NCBI GenBank assembly: GCA_027021095.1
Contig: JALUUZ010000522.1
Coordinates: forward strand, 1-27,212
Reading direction: 5' to 3'
Source of the DNA: Gammaproteobacteria bacterium
Lineage (GTDB): Bacteria > Pseudomonadota > Gammaproteobacteria > SZUA-21
Length of the DNA stretch: 27,212 nt
This document shows positions 22,638 through 27,212 of the stretch, piece by piece (positions within the stretch are counted from its first letter, which is position 1; every line of letters starts with the position of its first letter). The notes under the pieces were generated by a model, which had not been told where the DNA came from, searched no databases, and saw nothing but the letters and a program-made list of their open reading frames with translations. Both the position numbers and the translations under genes were made by a program.

Positions 22638-23946
22638 CGATAACTGTCACCATCTTGCCGGGATTGACGTAACGCTGAAATGTCTGGTTGGCCTGTTCCA
22701 AGGTCAACGCGTTTATTTTTTCTGGAAAATCATCCAGCCAAGTGACCGGCAGCCGGTAAAAACCAATCATCGCCAGGTATTCGGCTACCTTGTTGTTGCT
22801 GTCGATACGCAACGCGAATCCCCCGGTAATATTTTTTTTCGACGCGATAAACTCCTTCTTGGTCATTCCCTTCGCCAGGTAGTCGGCCAGCACATCGCGC
22901 ATGACCTTGACTCCCTCGTCCGCCTTGTCATTCTTGGTCTGCATTCCCATGGTATACAAACCCTTGCGCCGCATGGGCAGAAAATAGCTGTAGACGCTGT
23001 AGGCCAATCCACGCTTCTCACGTACCTCCTCGCTCAATCTCGAAACCAGGCCGTTACCACCCAGCACGTGGTTGGCGAGATACAAGGCAAAATAATCCGG
23101 ATGACCACGCCGCACCCCGGTCTGTCCGAACAGGATATGGGTCTGTGTCGACGGGTGATTGATACGAATGGTCTTGGCCTCGGTAAGCGGCTTGACCGGC
23201 GGCAACACCGGTGCCGGTGCACCTGCCGGCAGTTTTCCTGTCAATTGATCAACCAGCTTGCGTGCGCGCTGCTCGTCCACTGCACCGACGACAGCAACCA
23301 CCGCGTTTCTGCCTACATAGTATTTTTTATGAAACCGAACCAGGTCCTTGCGGCTGATCGCCTTGACCCCGGCCATCGTACCGTCCGGCATTGCGGCATA
23401 GGGGTGTTGACCAAATACCGCTTTATACAGCGCCCGCTTGGCAACGTGCTTTGGCGATTGCAGCTTGCGTTTAAGCTTGATCAGTGCACGTTTGCGTTCC
23501 CGCTCTATATCCGCCTTGTTGAAGTCCGGGCTGGTCACAATTTTTGCCAGTGTCTGCACTGCGCGCGAAAGATACTTCTCCTCGCTCAGGCTCTTCAGAC
23601 TGTACCAGGCGGAGTCTCGCAGCGCCCCCTGGTTCTGCTTGGCGCCAACACTCTCGAAACTCTCGGCCAGCTGGTTCGCCGTCTTGCCCGCTGCTCCCAT
23701 GATCGAAATCTTGTTCACCAGCGTCGCCAGTCCCGGAAGCCTGCCGTCCCGCGCCGCACCTGCATCGAACATGACACGAATCTCGACCATCGGAATCTGC
23801 GGTGCGTGCACATACATCGCCCGGACTCCGTTGGACGTCACCCAGGAAACGATCTTCGGTCCTGACAAGGCAACGGCACTGGCCAACGACAGGCCGACAG
23901 CAAACAACAATGTGCAGAGTCTGGTCTTCATCCTGTCAACGTGCAT
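22624..23946 (-). CDS. M16-family peptidase homologue lacking the zinc motif
   Basis: A 440-residue protein with a signal peptide (MKTRLCTLLFAVGLSLASA region) and the two-lobed M16 fold. At the place where active members have HxxEH it reads RLPGLATLVNK, so it cannot bind the catalytic zinc. It keeps the C-terminal Arg/Tyr segment REKRGLAYSVYS typical of the non-catalytic partner subunit of M16 heterodimers. The partner would be the upstream gene, whose end it overlaps by 11 bases. The start ATG at 23946 has GGGGAGG 6 bases upstream; the next ATG (23931) has no such site. A periplasmic location is expected. The substrate is unknown. Confidence 0.9.
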   Translation of the reverse strand: MHVDRMKTRLCTLLFAVGLSLASAVALSGPKIVSWVTSNGVRAMYVHAPQIPMVEIRVMFDAGAARDGRLPGLATLVNKISIMGAAGKTANQLAESFESVGAKQNQGALRDSAWYSLKSLSEEKYLSRAVQTLAKIVTSPDFNKADIERERKRALIKLKRKLQSPKHVAKRALYKAVFGQHPYAAMPDGTMAGVKAISRKDLVRFHKKYYVGRNAVVAVVGAVDEQRARKLVDQLTGKLPAGAPAPVLPPVKPLTEAKTIRINHPSTQTHILFGQTGVRRGHPDYFALYLANHVLGGNGLVSRLSEEVREKRGLAYSVYSYFLPMRRKGLYTMGMQTKNDKADEGVKVMRDVLADYLAKGMTKKEFIASKKNITGGFALRIDSNNKVAEYLAMIGFYRLPVTWLDDFPEKINALTLEQANQTFQRYVNPGKMVTVIVGGK

Positions 23947-25309
23947 GACGCCCTCCCCGTATGGTTCTTTTTATCGGCTTTTTCATTGACATCGGCAGTG
24001 GCTTCAACCTGGCGATCGTAAGCTGGTCGTCGATGAAATATTTGTTGGCGACATAGCGGATCTGTTCCGGCGTGATATTCTTGATATTGGCGATATAATT
24101 CGCCTCCTCGCGCCAGCCCTTGCCCGTGGTCTCGAGCAATCCAAGATTCATCGCCTGGTAGAACACCGAGTCCTGCTGAAAAATCTTCTCCGCCAGGATC
24201 TGCGCTTTGGCGCGCTCGAGCTCTGACTTGCTTACTAGTTCTTTTTTCACCTTGTCGATCTGCCGGCGAAAGGCCTTTTCCAGGGCATCCATACTGGTGC
24301 CCTGTGACGGAATAGCGAAAATGGTAAACAGGTTGTTGAGCCGGCTGTGCAGATCGTAGCTGGTGGTGATCTGTGCTGCGATCGCCTTGCCGCGGATCAA
24401 CTCCTTGGTGAACCGCGAGCTGCGTCCCCCGTCCAGCACATAGGCCATCACCTCCAGCGCATAGGGTTCCCAGCTCTTGTGGGCCGTACCCACCACCGGG
24501 GTTTTATACCCCATCATCAGGTAAGGAAGATGCGCCGGCACCTTGACCGTGATCCGCCGGATACCCAGCTGTTTCGGCTCGCGCTGCGGCTTCGGCGGAT
24601 CGAGCCGCGAAGGCTTCAAATGCCCGAAATATTTTTTCGCCAGCAGAAATACCTGTTTCGGTACTACATCGCCGACCACCACGACAGTAGCATTGTTCGG
24701 TGCATACCAGCGCTGGTACCATTTCTGTAGATCTTCGACACGCAGATTCTTCAGGTCGTCCATCCAGCCGATGACCGGGATACGGTAGGGACTGCTTTGG
24801 AACGCCACGGCATTGAACTGCTCGTAGGTGATCGCGGTCGGCTTGTCCTCGGTACGCAGGCGGCGTTCCTCGATCACGACACTGCGCTCTTTCTGGAACT
24901 CCTTGTCCGTCAGCTTCAGCGACCGCATCCGGTCGGCTTCCAGCTCAAAACTGACCTTGAGCCGGGATTTTTCCAGGCGCTGGAAATACGCGGTATAGTC
25001 ACGCCCGGTAAAGGCATTCTCGCGCCCGCCATTGGCCGCGATGATGCGTGAAAACTCACCTGCCTTGAAACGACTGGTCCCTTTGAACATCATGTGTTCC
25101 AGTACATGGGAGATCCCGGTGATACCGTTGTGCTCGTAACTCGAGCCGACCCGGTACCAGACCTGTGACACCACGACAGGAGAACGATGATCCTCCTTGA
25201 CGATCAGTTTAAGACCGTTGCGCAACGTATACTCATAAATCTGGCTGTCTGCGCAAAAGGCGCTGATTGACGAAAAAAACAACAATATTAGCATGCCTAT
25301 TCGTTTCAT
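23936..25309 (-). CDS. M16-family zinc metallopeptidase (catalytic subunit)
   Basis: A 457-residue periplasmic peptidase. The signal peptide is MKRIGMLILLFFSSISAFCA (a lipoprotein-like LFFSS...C is not a good lipobox). The catalytic site ISHVLEHMMFKGTSR gives His68, Glu71, His72, with the third zinc ligand Glu148 in SVVIEERRLR, the right distance away. GGRENAFTGRDYTAYFQ follows the site as in pitrilysin-like enzymes. The C-terminal lobe has LDGGRSSRFTKELI. The ribosome site is AAGGA. It forms a coupled pair with the zinc-less homologue downstream. It is divergent from ftsY, the order found in Pseudomonas. Confidence 0.95.
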   Translation of the reverse strand: MKRIGMLILLFFSSISAFCADSQIYEYTLRNGLKLIVKEDHRSPVVVSQVWYRVGSSYEHNGITGISHVLEHMMFKGTSRFKAGEFSRIIAANGGRENAFTGRDYTAYFQRLEKSRLKVSFELEADRMRSLKLTDKEFQKERSVVIEERRLRTEDKPTAITYEQFNAVAFQSSPYRIPVIGWMDDLKNLRVEDLQKWYQRWYAPNNATVVVVGDVVPKQVFLLAKKYFGHLKPSRLDPPKPQREPKQLGIRRITVKVPAHLPYLMMGYKTPVVGTAHKSWEPYALEVMAYVLDGGRSSRFTKELIRGKAIAAQITTSYDLHSRLNNLFTIFAIPSQGTSMDALEKAFRRQIDKVKKELVSKSELERAKAQILAEKIFQQDSVFYQAMNLGLLETTGKGWREEANYIANIKNITPEQIRYVANKYFIDDQLTIARLKPLPMSMKKPIKRTIRGGRHAR

Positions 25310-25595
25310 GGTTTTCCTTTACATTCATTGTCTGCCCGACAAATGGTACTATTACGCCCGACAAAGCAAAAACAAGCTTTTCTGCTTTGTATGCTCCGGG
25401 AATCCAGCGATGAACCACTCAACGCGTTGTTGAAACTGCCTTTGTGAACGCTGGCTGTTCACCAATGCTTCCCTTAAGGGTAGCACGCGCGTTGCGTGGC
25501 GGACTGCCGGGCGCTTTAACCAGTGTCCAAGTATAAGACCAGCTTGATGCCAAGGCACTATAATTTTCTCTTTATTTGAAAGTAAGCCGCTTAAA
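25310..25595. promoter_or_regulatory. Divergent control region between M16 genes and ftsY
   Basis: This 286-base gap holds two direct copies of GCCCGACAAA (25334 and 25356, 22 bases or two helical turns apart). It also has inverted repeats ACAAAGCA/TGCTTTGT (25361-25368 and 25383-25390) and GTGAAC/GTTCAC (25444-25449 and 25457-25462), the palindrome CCCTTAAGGG (25471-25480), and a perfect TATAAT at 25559-25564 for ftsY with no good -35. Roles are inferred only from form. Confidence 0.45.
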
Positions 25596-26543
25596 ATGTT
25601 CAATCTACGCAAAGACAAAGACACACAGAAATCGAAAAACTGGTTCAGCCGCCTGAAACAGGGATTGTCCAAGACCCGGGCCGGCTTTACCGAAAAACTT
25701 TCCAGCCTGATTCTTGGACAGAAAACGATCAACGAAGATCTGCTCGAGGAAATCGAGACACAACTGCTGGTCGCAGACATCGGCGTCGATGCAACGCAGC
25801 AGGTCATCGACGAGTTGACCGGGCGCCTGTCGCGCAAAGAACTGGGCGACCCGGAGGCGGTCATCAGCGCACTGAAACAAAGCCTGTCAGCACTGTTGAA
25901 GCCCTGCGACCAGCCATTGCAAATCACTGCTGAACACCCGTTCGTGATCCTGGTCGTCGGCATCAACGGTGCAGGTAAAACCACGACCATCGGCAAACTG
26001 GCAAACTATTATCGGCAACAGGGCCACAGTGTGATGCTCGCTGCCGGCGACACCTTCCGTGCCGCTGCAGTCGAACAACTGCAGACCTGGGGCGAACGCA
26101 ACCAGATCCCGGTCATCGCCCAGCATACCGGCGCTGATTCCGCCTCGGTGATCTTCGATGCAATGGAATCGGCCAAGGCGAGGAAGGCCGATATCCTGAT
26201 CGCCGACACTGCAGGCCGGCTGCATACCCAGTCCAACCTGATGGACGAGTTGAAAAAGGTAAAACGGGTGATCGGCAAGCTCGACCCGACCGCACCGCAC
26301 GAGGTTTTGCTGGTGCTGGACGCCGGGACAGGGCAAAATGCAATTTCCCAGGCCACCGAGTTCAAACAGGCCGTCGACGTAAGCGGTATCGCATTGACTA
26401 AACTCGACGGCACGGCCAAGGGAGGCGTGATCTTCGCGATCGCCGGCAAACTCGGGGTGCCGGTCAGGTTTATCGGGGTCGGCGAAGGCATCGAGGACCT
26501 GCGCCGTTTCAACGCCGATGAGTTTATCGACGCATTGTTCTGA
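25596..26543 (+). CDS. ftsY: Signal recognition particle receptor FtsY
   Basis: SRP GTPase that docks ribosome-nascent-chain-SRP complexes at the inner membrane. The 315-residue protein has a short basic N-terminus (KDKDTQKSKNWFSRLKQGLSK) instead of the long acidic A domain of E. coli FtsY (497 residues), so it is nearly a minimal NG form. The N domain is about 20-105. The G domain shows GINGAGKTTTIGKLA (G1), DTFRAAAVEQL, DTAGRLHTQ (G3), TKLDGTAKGG (G4) and the closing GVGEGIEDLRRF. It is followed by ftsE after 75 bases, the conserved ftsYEX order. Confidence 0.98.
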   Translation: MFNLRKDKDTQKSKNWFSRLKQGLSKTRAGFTEKLSSLILGQKTINEDLLEEIETQLLVADIGVDATQQVIDELTGRLSRKELGDPEAVISALKQSLSALLKPCDQPLQITAEHPFVILVVGINGAGKTTTIGKLANYYRQQGHSVMLAAGDTFRAAAVEQLQTWGERNQIPVIAQHTGADSASVIFDAMESAKARKADILIADTAGRLHTQSNLMDELKKVKRVIGKLDPTAPHEVLLVLDAGTGQNAISQATEFKQAVDVSGIALTKLDGTAKGGVIFAIAGKLGVPVRFIGVGEGIEDLRRFNADEFIDALF

Positions 26544-26618
26544 ACATACCGCGGCACATTCGGTTTTGCCCGCCCTTTTCCGGGGTGAGGACACACGAGG
26601 TAACCCGTTGGAACGACG

Positions 26619-27212
26619 ATGATCCAGTTTCACAATGTCTACAAGCGGTACCCGGGAGGGCATGACGCCTTGAACGGTGTCTCTGCACAACTGGAAAAAG
26701 GCGAAATGGTTTTTCTGACCGGACACTCCGGTGCCGGCAAAAGCACGATGCTGAAACTCATCGCGTTGATCGAGCGTCCAAGCAAAGGCGAAGTCGTCTT
26801 CGACAACATCAACCTGCGCTCTGTCACCCGGCGCAAGATTCCTTATCACCGGCGCAAGATCGGCATGGTCTATCAGAACAACCTGCTGCTGGAACGCAAG
26901 ACCGTGTTTGAAAACGTCGCACTGCCGTTACAGATTACCGGCTTTTCGGCTGCCGCGGTCAAGACACATACGCATGCCGCACTGGACAAGGTCGGGCTGC
27001 TCGGGCATGCCAGGAAACATCCCGCCACCCTGTCCAGCGGTGAACAACAGCGTGTCGGTATCGCCCGCGCCATCGCCGGGAAACCCGAAATCCTGCTCGC
27101 CGATGAACCCACCGGCAACCTCGATCCTGAACTGTCCGCGGAAGTCATGGCACTGTTCGAACAGTTCAACCAGGTTGGCGTCACCGTCCTGGTTGCCAGT
27201 CATGATCTGATC
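26619..27212 (+). CDS. ftsE: Cell-division ABC transporter ATPase FtsE (3' end outside window)
   Basis: ATPase partner of FtsX; the pair regulates peptidoglycan hydrolases at the division septum. 198 residues are visible and the frame is open at the window end (FtsE is about 220 long). It starts MIQFHNVYKRYPGG. Walker A is GHSGAGKST, the Q loop is MVYQNN, and Walker B is ILLADEPTGNLDPEL, then VLVASHD with the switch His. The signature motif reads LSSGEQQRVGIARA, with Ser for the usual first Gly of LSGGE, a mild variant. The ATG sits behind ftsY. Confidence 0.96.
   Translation, partial: MIQFHNVYKRYPGGHDALNGVSAQLEKGEMVFLTGHSGAGKSTMLKLIALIERPSKGEVVFDNINLRSVTRRKIPYHRRKIGMVYQNNLLLERKTVFENVALPLQITGFSAAAVKTHTHAALDKVGLLGHARKHPATLSSGEQQRVGIARAIAGKPEILLADEPTGNLDPELSAEVMALFEQFNQVGVTVLVASHDLI

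Noticed and set aside
22330..23865. Open frame of 511 codons on the + strand
   Set aside because: It is antisense to rsmD and the zinc-less M16 gene, which have clear motifs. The product has no family signature; long antisense frames are common in GC-rich DNA.

Overview
The window looks like a stretch of gammaproteobacterial chromosome, moderately GC-rich. It probably comes from a Chromatiales-like or sulfur-oxidising relative. The evidence is gene order (dsbD, aroQ, accB, accC, prmA, zinc-ribbon protein, dusB, fis, purH, purD; then trxA-rho; then fdx-coaD-rsmD-M16-M16 facing ftsY-ftsE, an arrangement I know from Pseudomonas and relatives) and a 2[4Fe-4S] ferredoxin that closely resembles the Allochromatium type. 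No rRNA, tRNA, CRISPR array, phage or intact transposase gene was seen.

Region 1 (1-12013, all on +) is housekeeping. It holds the 3' part of dsbD with a TlpA/ResA-like thioredoxin (periplasmic thiol reduction), aroQ (shikimate pathway), accB-accC (fatty acid synthesis), prmA (L11 methylation), an MJ0042-type zinc-ribbon membrane protein, dusB-fis (tRNA dihydrouridine and nucleoid protein, overlapping by ATGA), purH-purD (purine synthesis) and a 62-codon unknown ORF. The dusB-fis leader starts with three 11-bp units resembling DnaA boxes.

Region 2 (12024-16085) is an accessory island between conserved blocks and the most interesting part. A phosphate-selective-type (OprO/P-like) outer-membrane porin is divergent from an ECF sigma factor gene, which is followed directly by its membrane anti-sigma factor. 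Between porin and sigma gene lie two mirror-image promoter-like sequences, each GGAATA-N16-CGTCTTAG, one for each direction. The anti-sigma factor joins a zinc-less N-terminal anti-sigma domain and one membrane segment to a periplasmic DsrE/COG1416-like domain, whose conserved Cys is the only Cys in the protein. I infer an autoregulated sigma/anti-sigma switch that senses a sulfur or redox signal in the periplasm and controls the porin. Downstream are two tandem 191-bp hairpin repeats and a fragment of a third, ending in the stop codon of a DUF302 lipoprotein gene.

Region 3 (15522-18421, on - then non-coding) holds trxA (unusual CQPC active site), rho (with a possible 16-codon leader peptide overlapping its start) and the DUF302 lipoprotein, followed by a 576-base gene-free stretch with a perfect operator-like palindrome.

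Region 4 (18422-27212) has a YkgJ-like Cys-cluster protein, a YrfG-like nucleotidase, an unknown periplasmic protein, cysQ (apparently starting with CTG), ferredoxin, coaD, rsmD, a catalytic/non-catalytic M16 peptidase pair, ftsY, and the start of ftsE, which is cut by the window edge.
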